Source: Iodobacter arcticus
GTDB lineage: Bacteria; Pseudomonadota; Gammaproteobacteria; Burkholderiales; Chitinibacteraceae
Direction: 5' to 3'
Length of the DNA stretch: 64,000 bases
NCBI RefSeq assembly: GCF_042664895.1
Contig: NZ_JBHTBQ010000018.1
Span: forward strand, 1 to 64,000
The notes under the pieces were generated by a model. That model had not been told where the DNA came from, searched no databases, and saw nothing but the letters and a program-made list of their open reading frames with translations. Positions 43,814 through 52,442 of the stretch are shown here, piece by piece (position 1 is the stretch's first letter; each line of letters starts with the position of its first letter). Made by a program: the position numbers and the translations under genes.

Positions 43814-44665
43814 TCAAGGCTGAATAAGATATTGCAAATTGACCGAGCTGCCGTTGCGAAGCACAACGAGCAACACTTGGGGCTGCTGACTAAATACAGT
43901 GTAAATCAGAGAAATATCGGCGACTTGGGCCAGATTCTGGCCATTAATTGTTTTAATCACATCGCCGTTTTGCAATTGCAACAGCCTTGAAAAGGGCTGA
44001 GCAGCGATATTATCAATTTGAATGCCACCTTCGCGATAGGTAGATAGCCCCTTGGCCCAATCGGCCACATTCGCGCCTTGCATCGCTCCTGCCAGTTGCC
44101 CTCGGGAAAGGGAGGTCTGGCTTGCAGCAGCGGCGGCAGGCTGACTATTGGCTGGCGACGTAAGCGCCACGCTCGTGTCACTCGGGGCAACTGCGTTATG
44201 GCCCTCTAGCATTAAGATTTGGCGGCGGCCATTGTCATCCAGCACAACATGATCGCTCGCAATTTCCAGTAATTTGATATTGCCTTGTAGCGTTTGCCCA
44301 ACTTGCGCAGCAACAGCACTTGCTTCTAATCCGGTAAAAATCGCAGCACCGTAGCCTTTTTGCCCTGCAATCACCGCCAGAAGCTTAGCTTGAAGCGTTG
44401 ATACAGCAGCAACTTGGCTGCTATCACTTCCAAACCAATCTTGTGCAGCAGAAAAATCCTGAGCTCTTTGAGCAGATATTTCTGCTGGTAAAATCAAACG
44501 TAAAGCTTGCGGACGTGGCTCAAAAACACGCCAAAATAGCCCGGCTAAAAGCCACAACAAGACGCAAAGTAAGGCTGGCTGTACTTTTGCTATAAGAGTA
44601 GTGAGGTGGGACGCACGGAAAGCTTTCACGAAGGCAAGGTACTTTGCACAAAGGGGAATCAACAT
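43814..44665 (-). CDS. gspC: Type II secretion inner-membrane component GspC
   Basis: A 283-residue protein with one membrane segment (~28-46), a homology-region domain that contacts GspD, and a C-terminal PDZ-like domain (PFSRLLQLQNGDVIKTINGQNL). It links the inner-membrane platform to the secretin. The ATG at 44665 has no clear ribosome site; a GTG 13 codons in is possible. It is 12 bp before gspD. Confidence 0.88.
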   Translation of the reverse strand: MLIPLCAKYLAFVKAFRASHLTTLIAKVQPALLCVLLWLLAGLFWRVFEPRPQALRLILPAEISAQRAQDFSAAQDWFGSDSSQVAAVSTLQAKLLAVIAGQKGYGAAIFTGLEASAVAAQVGQTLQGNIKLLEIASDHVVLDDNGRRQILMLEGHNAVAPSDTSVALTSPANSQPAAAAASQTSLSRGQLAGAMQGANVADWAKGLSTYREGGIQIDNIAAQPFSRLLQLQNGDVIKTINGQNLAQVADISLIYTVFSQQPQVLLVVLRNGSSVNLQYLIQP

Positions 44666-44720
44666 TTATACCGCAAAGCCCAGTAACTGACTACCGCATA
44701 GATATTTCATTCAAAAGGTG

Positions 44721-44749
44721 TTGACACGTATTTTATGCCATGATCTAAT
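44721..44749 (+). promoter_or_regulatory. Promoter of the Val/Asp tRNA array
   Basis: TTGACA and TCTAAT are separated by exactly 17 bp, followed by a GC-rich GCGCACC start region of the kind seen at stringently controlled stable-RNA promoters. It lies 79 bases before the first tRNA. Confidence 0.85.
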
Positions 44750-44827
44750 GCGCACCTCTTTCGAGACAGGGTAAGCAGCTCAGTAAGCAGGGCCGCTATC
44801 TGGCAGTAAAGATTTGTTGTTTTAGCA

Positions 44828-44903
44828 GGGTGATTAGCTCAGTTGGTAGAGCGTCTGCCTTACACGCAGAATGTCGGCGGTTCGACCCCGTCATCACCCA
44901 CCA
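44828..44903 (+). tRNA. tRNA-Val(TAC), copy 1
   Basis: A 76-base tRNA with encoded CCA. The acceptor is GGGTGAT/ATCACCC and the anticodon loop CTTACAC gives TAC (Val). It is the first gene of the plus-strand array. Confidence 0.95.
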
Positions 44904-44947
44904 CTAAAATAATGAGTTGCTTAGTAAAGAGATAATTATGCCGCTGC

Positions 44948-45024
44948 GGAGTGGTAGTTCAGTTGGTTAGAATACCGGCCTGTCACGCCGGGGGTCGCGG
45001 GTTCGAGTCCCGTCCGCTCCGCCA
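44948..45024 (+). tRNA. tRNA-Asp(GTC), copy 1
   Basis: A 77-base tRNA with encoded CCA. The acceptor is GGAGTGG/CCGCTCC (one T-G pair) and the anticodon loop CTGTCAC gives GTC (Asp). GTC is a Tgt/QueA (queuosine) substrate. Confidence 0.95.
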
Positions 45025-45053
45025 AGCTACATGATTATTTAGTTGTTACAGAT

Positions 45054-45119
45054 GGGTGATTAGCTCAGTTGCTAGAGCGTTTCCTTGTACGTTTGATCTC
45101 TTGTTCAGCGTACTAAATG
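45054..45119 (+). pseudogene. Decayed tRNA-Val, copy 1 (5' half plus hairpin)
   Basis: The first 26 bases match tRNA-Val except G-to-C at the D-loop GG. After the D-arm the sequence diverges to CCTTGTACGTTTGATC..., which can fold as its own hairpin. There is no T-arm, 3' acceptor strand or CCA. It lies 10 bases before intact Val copy 2. Confidence 0.8.
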
Positions 45120-45129
45120 ATTTACAGAT

Positions 45130-45205
45130 GGGTGATTAGCTCAGTTGGTAGAGCGTCTGCCTTACACGCAGAATGTCGGCGGTTCGACCCCGTCATCACC
45201 CACCA
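45130..45205 (+). tRNA. tRNA-Val(TAC), copy 2
   Basis: Identical to Val copy 1, with anticodon TAC and encoded CCA. Confidence 0.95.
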
Positions 45206-45248
45206 CTTAGTCGAATAAGTGAGAAGTCAAGATTAGTTATGCAACTGA

Positions 45249-45325
45249 GGAGTGGTAGTTCAGTTGGTTAGAATACCGGCCTGTCACGCCGGGGGTCGCG
45301 GGTTCGAGTCCCGTCCGCTCCGCCA
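45249..45325 (+). tRNA. tRNA-Asp(GTC), copy 2
   Basis: Identical to Asp copy 1, with anticodon GTC and encoded CCA. Confidence 0.95.
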
Positions 45326-45361
45326 ACTCATAACTGGTTTGTTTTAAAATGATTTAAAGAT

Positions 45362-45437
45362 GGGTGATTAGCTCAGTTGGTAGAGCGTCTGCCTTACACG
45401 CAGAATGTCGGCGGTTCGACCCCGTCATCACCCACCA
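45362..45437 (+). tRNA. tRNA-Val(TAC), copy 3
   Basis: Identical to the other Val copies, with encoded CCA. Confidence 0.95.
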
Positions 45438-45477
45438 TTAGCGTGGTGCAGTAAAAGAAGTAGAAATATACCGCTGC

Positions 45478-45554
45478 GGAGTGGTAGTTCAGTTGGTTAG
45501 AATACCGGCCTGTCACGCCGGGGGTCGCGGGTTCGAGTCCCGTCCGCTCCGCCA
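45478..45554 (+). tRNA. tRNA-Asp(GTC), copy 3
   Basis: Identical to the other Asp copies, with the same flanking CCGCTGC before the start as copy 1. Confidence 0.95.
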
Positions 45555-45599
45555 AGTATCTTTAGATTTTTTAGCAGTTGTAGTAATTGTTTTAAAGAT

Positions 45600-45665
45600 A
45601 GGTGATTAGCTCAGTTGCTAGAACATCTCCTTGTACGTTTGATCTCTTGATCAGCGTGCTAAAGT
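45600..45665 (+). pseudogene. Decayed tRNA-Val, copy 2 (5' half plus hairpin)
   Basis: It has the same architecture as the copy at 45054: a tRNA-Val-like 5' half with the same G-to-C change, then a CTTGTACG...TTGATC-TCTT-GATCA...CGTGC...AAG hairpin. Several base changes from copy 1 fall outside or keep the pairing. It lies 9 bases before intact Val copy 4. Confidence 0.8.
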
Positions 45666-45674
45666 TTCACAGAT

Positions 45675-45750
45675 GGGTGATTAGCTCAGTTGGTAGAGCG
45701 TCTGCCTTACACGCAGAATGTCGGCGGTTCGACCCCGTCATCACCCACCA
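45675..45750 (+). tRNA. tRNA-Val(TAC), copy 4
   Basis: Identical to the other Val copies, with encoded CCA. It is the last gene of the array. The following ~200 bases are T/C-rich and hold only a weak TTTTTTCA/TGAAAAAA hairpin near 45816-45837. Confidence 0.95.
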
Positions 45751-45974
45751 CTCCTTTCTTTATTCTTTCTGTATAAATAGAAAATCCTTTCCCTTCTATT
45801 TCTTGTTTTTTCACATAGCTGAAAAAAGAATACAGACAATACTTATATCCCTCGCATTTAATTGATCATTTGTTGTTTCACAACCACTATTTTTTTATTT
45901 TTTGCAATTCAGTCATCGCAAATAAGAGATTCAACCGCTAAACTAGCAGCCTCTTAGCAAGGTGGTCACAGCAT

Positions 45975-47126
45975 ATGAAATCTCCCCTTGCCATGATCTC
46001 AGCGTTATCAACGCGTATGATCTGCCTTGCACTGGTTGCGGGTATTTTGGCATTACACTTTCTTTTAGCAAAACAGCCAAGCCCTATGGCTTACTTGCTA
46101 GAACTATGGTTCGCCGCTTGCGTTCTCATTTTGCTTTTACAAAAAAAACATCAGCATCTTTTATCCAGCCCAGATACAGAAACGCTCCCAGCAGATGACT
46201 TTCCTGCCTGCCTGCCTGATTTAGTCTGGTGCATTAGTTTTGCAAATCGTAGTGTTAACCCACTCAATCAAAGTTTTGCAAATATTCATCCGCAGGCTAA
46301 CGCTGAAAATAAAAAAATATCCAGCCTATTTCCAGCCAGAATCTCCCGTCAATATCTGGAAGCTTTAATTTCAGTACAAAGCACGCAAAAAGCTCAGGTA
46401 TTTGAATACCAATTTGCTGGCAACGATCAGATCAAACGCTATTTTGAAGCTCGTTTATTGCCGCAATCTTCAAGAGATTGCATGGCGATTATTCGCGATA
46501 TCACGCATATTAAAGACACCGAGCAGGCTTTATTAAACCAACAGCTATTTGTGCATCAAATTATTGATTCCAGCCCTAATTTAATTTTTGTGCGGGATAA
46601 GCACGGGCGCTTTTTATTAGTAAACCATGCAACACAAACTCAGCTAGGTCACGAGCTTTTGGTGCAATCACATATGGGCTTAGTGGATTCACCACAGCCA
46701 TTTACACTAGGGGACAATGAGGTACTGGAAAAAGGTGAAACCATTCGCCATCTGGACTCATGGATCATGCCTGATAATCAAATGCATTGGTTCGACATTA
46801 CCAAGCTACCGATTGTACGCGATGAAAATACCTATATTTTATCAATTGCGATGGATATTTCGCATCTAAAAAGCACAGAAGCGGCAATGGAAGAAATCCA
46901 AAGCCTGATCCGCAATGTGGCCGATGCCCTGCCTGTGCGCTTTGTTTTGATTGAACAGGGCTTAATTACCTTTGCTAATCATGGTGCTGAAACTTTATTC
47001 GGCCAAATAAATAAAGACCTTACAGGTAAAGCCTTGACCGGCTTAATCGATCCTCAAGGTGAATCAGGTAACTATCAGATTATTGAGCTAGCCAATATGT
47101 CAAACCAACTGGTTATTTTTAAATAA
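45975..47126 (+). CDS. Membrane-anchored PAS-domain protein without an output domain
   Basis: A 383-residue protein with two membrane segments near residues 13-31 and 38-55. Three PAS-like regions follow: ~75-180 (ends AIIRDITHIKDTEQAL), ~190-300 (IIDSSPNLIFVRDKHGRFLLVN, ends AMDISHLKSTEAAM), and ~310-380 (VADALPVRFVLIEQGLITFANH, cut short). No histidine kinase, GGDEF, EAL or chemoreceptor domain follows the last PAS. It may work through a partner, or be a truncated sensor. ATG at 45975. Confidence 0.82.
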   Translation: MKSPLAMISALSTRMICLALVAGILALHFLLAKQPSPMAYLLELWFAACVLILLLQKKHQHLLSSPDTETLPADDFPACLPDLVWCISFANRSVNPLNQSFANIHPQANAENKKISSLFPARISRQYLEALISVQSTQKAQVFEYQFAGNDQIKRYFEARLLPQSSRDCMAIIRDITHIKDTEQALLNQQLFVHQIIDSSPNLIFVRDKHGRFLLVNHATQTQLGHELLVQSHMGLVDSPQPFTLGDNEVLEKGETIRHLDSWIMPDNQMHWFDITKLPIVRDENTYILSIAMDISHLKSTEAAMEEIQSLIRNVADALPVRFVLIEQGLITFANHGAETLFGQINKDLTGKALTGLIDPQGESGNYQIIELANMSNQLVIFK

Positions 47127-47604
47127 TTGATTGGCAGAACGCAGTAACCCACCTTGATCATTGCTTTTTTAAGCTTTACTTCCCATCGTCATTTCCTAGT
47201 GAAGCCCAACATCAGCTAGGAAATGACAGGCCCTGCCCTCGCCATCATGGCGATATCTAAGCTCAATACACCCGCAAAAAATACTTCTTATCCAAATCTA
47301 ATAAAAAATATTTTTCAGGAACAGCTCTTGCCGCGAAAGTTTGGCTTATTAAAGGCATTCGCGGCTACAGCCACTCCTACGGCATTTGCACAGCAATGCA
47401 TCACAAATAAATAATACTAAAAATATAAATTTGTCATAGTCAAAAAAAACTTAATGGCGCACTTATAAAATTTAAGTTTTTTTTCATATGCAGGTCACCC
47501 TTCCTCCTTATGCTACGCGGCATATTCAGTATTCATATTTGCCAAATCTTTAACAATTTGGCGATATATCTATTCATTGCCGCGGGTTTAAGGAGATTGT
47601 TTAA
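47127..47604. other. Gene-free stretch with two hairpins
   Basis: No supported gene is seen. A 12-bp perfect inverted repeat GTCATTTCCTAG / complement lies at 47188-47199 and 47216-47227. An A8CTTAA / TTAAGT8 hairpin at 47442-47484 resembles a weak terminator. Faint PAS or GGDEF coding after 47126 was not found. Upstream of the next gene is a good AAGGAGA ribosome site. Confidence 0.5.
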
Positions 47605-49734
47605 ATGTCCAAAAGTATTTATTTATCCATCACACTGGCGCTTTCTAGCGCACTAATGGCAGGCTGTAATTCTTCTGAAGATACAGCTGCCAGCCCTGAA
47701 ACAGTCAGCCCCCCCATCCCGGTACTTCCTTCCAGCCCCCCAACACAGACTCCGACAGCGCCCACTACACCCGCGCCAGATCCGGTTCCTACATTAGCGC
47801 CTATTCCTACAAATGTGCCCACACTTCCTCCCACACCAACGGCAGTACCCACGCCCGGCACCCCCACCACACCTACCCTGCCCCCACTAGGCCCTGCCAG
47901 CAAAAAAGCATTACTGATAGGCATCGATGGCATTCAATACGATGTATTACTTGATGCGCTGGCCAATAAACAGCTAACAAACATTGCCCAATTAAATTTA
48001 AGCCCAAGCTACGCGGGCGGAATTGCAGGTTCAAGCACTCAGCAGCAAACACTAAGCGGCCCAGGCTGGGCATCCATCTTAAGCGGGGCTTGGGCCAACC
48101 GCCATGAAGTGCGCTCCGATTATGCGGGGCAAGTTTTTAAAACAGATTCAATATTCAGACAATTAAATCAGGCCCAATCCACCAGCATTAGCAGCTGGAG
48201 CACACTCAATAAACTACTCAAGTTAGATATCAATACAGGGCAATTAAGTAATGTGATTGATTGTGCTGGCTTTGATAGCTGCGTAGTTTCATCCACCCAA
48301 ACAGCCATTAATAGCGGCAATTTTAATTTAGTCGTTTCTAATTTCCATGCGCCAGAAGAAACCGCATTGCACAAGGGCCTTGGCAATGATTACAAGCAAA
48401 CACTTAAAACGCTGGATCAGCAATTGGGTGTATTAATCGACACCATTAAAAAGCGCCAAGAGCAAAATAATGAAGACTGGCTGCTTATTTTGACTTCTAG
48501 TCATGGCCTAAGCGAAGGCGGTAATAGCGACGGTCTGCCAAGGCCCTCAAATCAGGCAGGCTTTATTGCCATCAATAAACCACTGGCTGAAAAAATTAAT
48601 GGCGTGCCACTTAAAGCCCCTGCCAATATTGCAGACTGGTATAGCTATGCCAGCCAAGCCGATATTGCCCCCACCGTACTCAATTATCTATCAGTAAACG
48701 GCAAAGCTGAAAACCATAAAATGGATGGCGTTTCTTTATTAGAAGCCCCCGCTGTTAAGCAATTACAAGCCCGCGCTAATCCCGATCGCAGCAGTATTAC
48801 CTTAAGCTGGAAATCTCAACAGCAGGTCAATGTTTACCGCAACGGCAAATTGATTAAAGAGCTCGCTGCAGGCGTAACTAACTTTACTGATAGCGCTTTA
48901 GATGTTTCCAAAAATGGCCTGTATAAATTTAATTACACCCTAAGTTCAGGCAAAACACTCACGTCTTATCTAGCGCAAATTGATTATGTAAAACCAGCCG
49001 CGTTGGATGAAAGTATCTTGGCTGGATTGGCCCAGTACTTCTCTTTAGATAGCAGCCTCAATGCCAATAAAACAAATCCTGCATTAACTAGCTTTATTGC
49101 AGGACGCACGGCCAATTACGTAAATGGTCCTTTAGCAAATAAAGCTTTGCAATCCACATCCAATGGCACAACGCCACAATGTGCAAGCTGCGATGGTGGC
49201 TTTAAAACGCCTTTAATTGTTGATTTCACTAAAAACCCAAGCTTCTCTATTGGCTTCTGGTTTCGCTCTGATGCGCTACGCAATGATGTGCCGGTGATTG
49301 CCAATAAAGATTATAAAAGCGGTACCAATATAGGCTTTGCGTTTGGCCAATATTTAAACAGCATTAAATTTAATATTGGTGATGGCAAAAACCGCGTTGA
49401 TCCACAGCTTTCATTTACCGCTAATAGCTGGGTTTATTTAGTCATGAGTGTGGATTCAATCAAGAAAACCGCACAGGTGTTTATTGCTGATCCTAATCGC
49501 CCATTACAAACCGCAGCGGCTAATCTTTCTACCTTTGATTTAAGTAAATTTACCGGCCTCAATATTTTAGGGATTAATGAAGATGCTCAGGGCAATTACT
49601 TTACGGCGGGCAAAGGGGGCGCGGCAGGCTCATTTGATTTTAGCGATTTAGCCATCTGGAACCGAGCGCTCAGCCAAGACGATGTAATGGGCCTTGCCAC
49701 CACAGGCAAATCACTTAAATCGTTTAATCCTTAA
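47605..49734 (+). CDS. Lipoprotein with alkaline-phosphatase-superfamily and LamG-like domains
   Basis: A 709-residue lipoprotein. The lipobox LMAGC places the lipidated Cys near residue 21. A Pro/Thr-rich linker (~30-100) leads to an alkaline phosphatase/phosphodiesterase-type domain (~100-385) with GIDGIQYDVL and QTLSGPGWASIL. A C-terminal concanavalin/LamG-like domain (~470-700) probably binds glycans. In the core, FHAPEETALH replaces the usual DxxGH, and TSSHG replaces TSDHG, so metal binding may be altered or lost. It leads a three-gene group with a small lipoprotein and phospholipase C. Confidence 0.85.
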   Translation: MSKSIYLSITLALSSALMAGCNSSEDTAASPETVSPPIPVLPSSPPTQTPTAPTTPAPDPVPTLAPIPTNVPTLPPTPTAVPTPGTPTTPTLPPLGPASKKALLIGIDGIQYDVLLDALANKQLTNIAQLNLSPSYAGGIAGSSTQQQTLSGPGWASILSGAWANRHEVRSDYAGQVFKTDSIFRQLNQAQSTSISSWSTLNKLLKLDINTGQLSNVIDCAGFDSCVVSSTQTAINSGNFNLVVSNFHAPEETALHKGLGNDYKQTLKTLDQQLGVLIDTIKKRQEQNNEDWLLILTSSHGLSEGGNSDGLPRPSNQAGFIAINKPLAEKINGVPLKAPANIADWYSYASQADIAPTVLNYLSVNGKAENHKMDGVSLLEAPAVKQLQARANPDRSSITLSWKSQQQVNVYRNGKLIKELAAGVTNFTDSALDVSKNGLYKFNYTLSSGKTLTSYLAQIDYVKPAALDESILAGLAQYFSLDSSLNANKTNPALTSFIAGRTANYVNGPLANKALQSTSNGTTPQCASCDGGFKTPLIVDFTKNPSFSIGFWFRSDALRNDVPVIANKDYKSGTNIGFAFGQYLNSIKFNIGDGKNRVDPQLSFTANSWVYLVMSVDSIKKTAQVFIADPNRPLQTAAANLSTFDLSKFTGLNILGINEDAQGNYFTAGKGGAAGSFDFSDLAIWNRALSQDDVMGLATTGKSLKSFNP

Positions 49735-49749
49735 TCGATGGAAAGCACC

Positions 49750-49935
49750 ATGACCCCAAAACGTTTGCTGAGCTTTGCCAGCGGCCTGCTTTTGCTCAGC
49801 CTCGCCGCGTGTAATAGCGATGAATCCCCCGCGAAAGATGGCGTAAAAGCCGCATCGGCCACGGCTGCAGCAGCATCCTCGGCGGCAAGCACAGGCAATA
49901 AGCCACAGCCGCCCGCTTTGCACTGCGCCCCTTAA
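49750..49935 (+). CDS. Small lipoprotein, hypothetical
   Basis: A 61-residue protein with a hydrophobic lead (LLSFASGLLLLSLAAC) and lipobox LAAC. It is followed by an Ala/Ser-rich tail with no further domain (SATAAAASSAAST...KPQPPALHC). The ATG at 49750 with GGAAAG upstream is preferred over 49738. It lies 15 bp after the large lipoprotein gene and 39 bp before the phospholipase gene. Possibly an accessory or chaperone for one of them; no family recognised. Confidence 0.7.
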   Translation: MTPKRLLSFASGLLLLSLAACNSDESPAKDGVKAASATAAAASSAASTGNKPQPPALHCAP

Positions 49936-49974
49936 TTCTGAGCGATCGACTCGTCTAAACAGGTTATTTATAAA

Positions 49975-52032
49975 ATGAAAGCAATCAATCGCAGAAATTT
50001 CTTGAGCCTTGCAGCAAAAACAGCGGGGGGCGCAACGGCGCTCTCGTTTATCCCGCCCAGCATTATGAAAGCACTGGCGATCCCCGCGAACTCCCAAACC
50101 GGCACGATTAATGATGTAGAGCATGTGGTCATCCTGATGCAGGAAAACCGCAGCTTTGATCATTATTTTGGCACTCTGCATGGCGTGCGGGGCTTTGGCG
50201 ATAAGCTGCCGATTCCATTACCTAGTGGTAAATCGGTTTGGAACCAAAAAGATGGCACGGGCAAAGAAATGCCGCCCTACCATATGGATACACGCCTCAC
50301 CAGCGCCCAACGCGTGCCCGGCACGCCCCATTTAATGCCCGACGCGCAGAGTGCATGGGCTGGCGGGCGTATGGATGAATGGCCAAAATTTAAAACCCAG
50401 TATTCGATGGGCTATTACCGTCAAGAAGACCTGCCGTTTCAATTTGCACTGGCCAATGCCTTTACCATTTGCGATAGCTACCACTGCTCGTTTCATGGCG
50501 GCACCAATCCAAACCGCCTGCATCTCTGGACCGGCATGGTTGATCCCACCGGAAAAAATGGCGGCCCAGTGATTAATAATGATGGGGAAAGCAAAACATC
50601 CCCGGCAGAATACTCGTGGACCACCTATCCAGAGCGCCTTGAAGAGGCCGGCGTCAGCTGGCGTATTTATCAGGATGCCAACGATAATTTTGGCGACAAC
50701 TCACTGGAAGGCTTTGCCAATTTTCGCCGTGCCAAGCCAGATAGCAGCCTGTGGCGTAATGGCATGTCTACTTGGACAATGGCGCAATTTGCCACTCATG
50801 CCGCAGGCGGCACCCTGCCACAAGTATCGTGGCTAGTCGCTCCTGCTAAATACTCCGAGCACCCCGGCCCATCCAGCCCGATTCAAGGCGCGGAATACAC
50901 ACAGCAGGTGCTCAACGCACTCACCGCCAATCCAGATACTTGGAGCAAGACCGTCTTGCTGGTGATGTTTGATGAAAACGATGGCTTCTTTGATCATGTA
51001 CCGCCGCCTGCCGCGCCTGCTAAAAATGCTGACGGCAGCTTTGCGGGTAAATCAACCGTCGATACCCAGCTCGATTACCACACCAACGGGCAGATTTACG
51101 GCCTAGGCCCACGCGTGCCGATGTATGTGATTTCACCTTGGAGCAAGGGCGGCTGGGTGAATTCGGAAGTATTCGATCACACCTCAGTGATTAAATTTCT
51201 GGAAAACCGCTTTGGTGTATTCGAACCCAATATCAGCCCATGGCGACGTGCTGTGTGTGGTGATTTAATGTCGGCATTTAACTTTGCCGCGCCCAATGAC
51301 ACCACCGTGCCGCCCATGCCCAATACCAGCCAAGCCGATACGATTGTGCTCAACCAAAGTAAGCTCCCCAAGCCTACCGCACCGCTGGTTCCGACCTTAC
51401 CACGGCAAAACCAAGGCACGCGGCCATCTCGCGCCCTGCCTTATGAACTGCACACCAGTGGCCGCAGCGAAGCGGCCAACGGCAAAATGTGGCTGATTTT
51501 CAGTAACACCGGCAAGGCGACGGGTGTGTTTCATGTATACGATCAGCTGCATCTCGATCGTGGCCCGCGCCGTTATACCGTCGAGCCTGGCAAGCTGTTA
51601 TCAGACGATTGGAAAACCACCGATGACCAAGGCCGCTACGATTTATGGGTGCTAGGGCCAAACGGCTTTCACCGCCACTTTAAGGGCAATACCAACAGCC
51701 AAGAAAGCAATCCGGAAATCCGTGTTTGCTACGACTACGTGAATGGCGATGTTTACTTGCAGCTACAAAACACCGGCAGCAAGGATGCAGCACTCACCAT
51801 CACTGCCAACGACTACCGCACCGACGGCCCCTGGCCAGTCACCATCGCGCCTAGCGCAAATGCAGAACACTCATGGCCCTTATACGAAAGCGGCCATTGG
51901 TATGATTTTAGCGTAACAGGCAGCAATGGCTTTTTACGGCGCTTTGCTGGCCGAGTAGAAACCGAAAGGCACTCGATTAGCGATCCAACCAATGCGGGAG
52001 CGGTGATGAAGTTCAGAAAACGAGCCAGTTAA
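49975..52032 (+). CDS. Phosphocholine-specific phospholipase C, Tat-exported
   Basis: A 685-residue enzyme of the PlcH/PlcN family that splits phosphatidylcholine or sphingomyelin. The Tat signal RRNFLSLAAKTAGGATALSF is at residues 6-26. The phosphatase-superfamily core has VEHVVILMQENRSFDHYFGTL, CDSYHCSFHGGTNPNR, and MFDENDGFFDHVPPP. The C-terminal two domains (~480-680) carry the DUF756-type repeats seen in PlcN. It could be released by the type II pathway (gspCDE nearby), but that is inference. A terminator follows at 52047. Confidence 0.95.
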   Translation: MKAINRRNFLSLAAKTAGGATALSFIPPSIMKALAIPANSQTGTINDVEHVVILMQENRSFDHYFGTLHGVRGFGDKLPIPLPSGKSVWNQKDGTGKEMPPYHMDTRLTSAQRVPGTPHLMPDAQSAWAGGRMDEWPKFKTQYSMGYYRQEDLPFQFALANAFTICDSYHCSFHGGTNPNRLHLWTGMVDPTGKNGGPVINNDGESKTSPAEYSWTTYPERLEEAGVSWRIYQDANDNFGDNSLEGFANFRRAKPDSSLWRNGMSTWTMAQFATHAAGGTLPQVSWLVAPAKYSEHPGPSSPIQGAEYTQQVLNALTANPDTWSKTVLLVMFDENDGFFDHVPPPAAPAKNADGSFAGKSTVDTQLDYHTNGQIYGLGPRVPMYVISPWSKGGWVNSEVFDHTSVIKFLENRFGVFEPNISPWRRAVCGDLMSAFNFAAPNDTTVPPMPNTSQADTIVLNQSKLPKPTAPLVPTLPRQNQGTRPSRALPYELHTSGRSEAANGKMWLIFSNTGKATGVFHVYDQLHLDRGPRRYTVEPGKLLSDDWKTTDDQGRYDLWVLGPNGFHRHFKGNTNSQESNPEIRVCYDYVNGDVYLQLQNTGSKDAALTITANDYRTDGPWPVTIAPSANAEHSWPLYESGHWYDFSVTGSNGFLRRFAGRVETERHSISDPTNAGAVMKFRKRAS

Positions 52033-52046
52033 ACCGCTTCATTTCC

Positions 52047-52070
52047 ACAGCCCTCAGGGGCTGTTTTTTT
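52047..52070 (+). terminator. Intrinsic terminator after phospholipase C
   Basis: The stem ACAGCCC/GGGCTGT with a 4-base loop is followed by seven T residues. It lies 15 bases past the stop. Confidence 0.85.
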
Positions 52071-52159
52071 ATGGCGATAGGGCAGAAGCATCCCAGTCCT
52101 ATCAATTTGATTTTGCATTAGTAAACAATGAAAAAACGCAATAACTACATTCCCCAGCA

Positions 52160-52343
52160 TGGAGCTTAAAAGTCCCCTTGAAACACGCCGTAGCGAGGAA
52201 CAAGCGGGGCGGGGTTTCGGCAAGGGAGCGAGGAACGAGCCAATCCCGCCCGCCGCCGACTCGATTGTCCGCAGCGGAGGGGCCTTCGTGTTTCGTGGGG
52301 CGGCCTTCTTTTGGTTCTTTTCTTGGCCGTTCAAGAAAAGAAC
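52160..52343. repeat. GC-rich repeat-like block ending in a perfect hairpin
   Basis: It sits in the 410-bp gene-free stretch 52033-52442. GC-rich sequence (GGGGCGGGGTTTCGGC..., GGGGCGGCCTTC) leads to a perfect 12-bp stem GTTCTTTTCTTG / CAAGAAAAGAAC (52314-52343) with a 6-base loop. This type of CGGCCTTCTTTTGGTT block recurs in many bacterial genomes. Overlapping small ORFs are not credible genes. Confidence 0.5.
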
Positions 52344-52442
52344 GCCCCCGCGGTGGCTACCGCTCCTAAATCAACGTGCCGAAGGCACTAAAAAGGTCTT
52401 TTTGGTTTTAATTTTCGCACGTGAAACATCCTATATGAGCCC

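Noticed and set aside
45602..45865. ORF running through tRNA-Val sequences
   Set aside because: Part of its codons come from a decayed and an intact tRNA; a well-known false ORF type.
47223..47414. 63-residue ORF after the PAS protein
   Set aside because: Starts inside a hairpin arm, no ribosome site, no recognisable feature.
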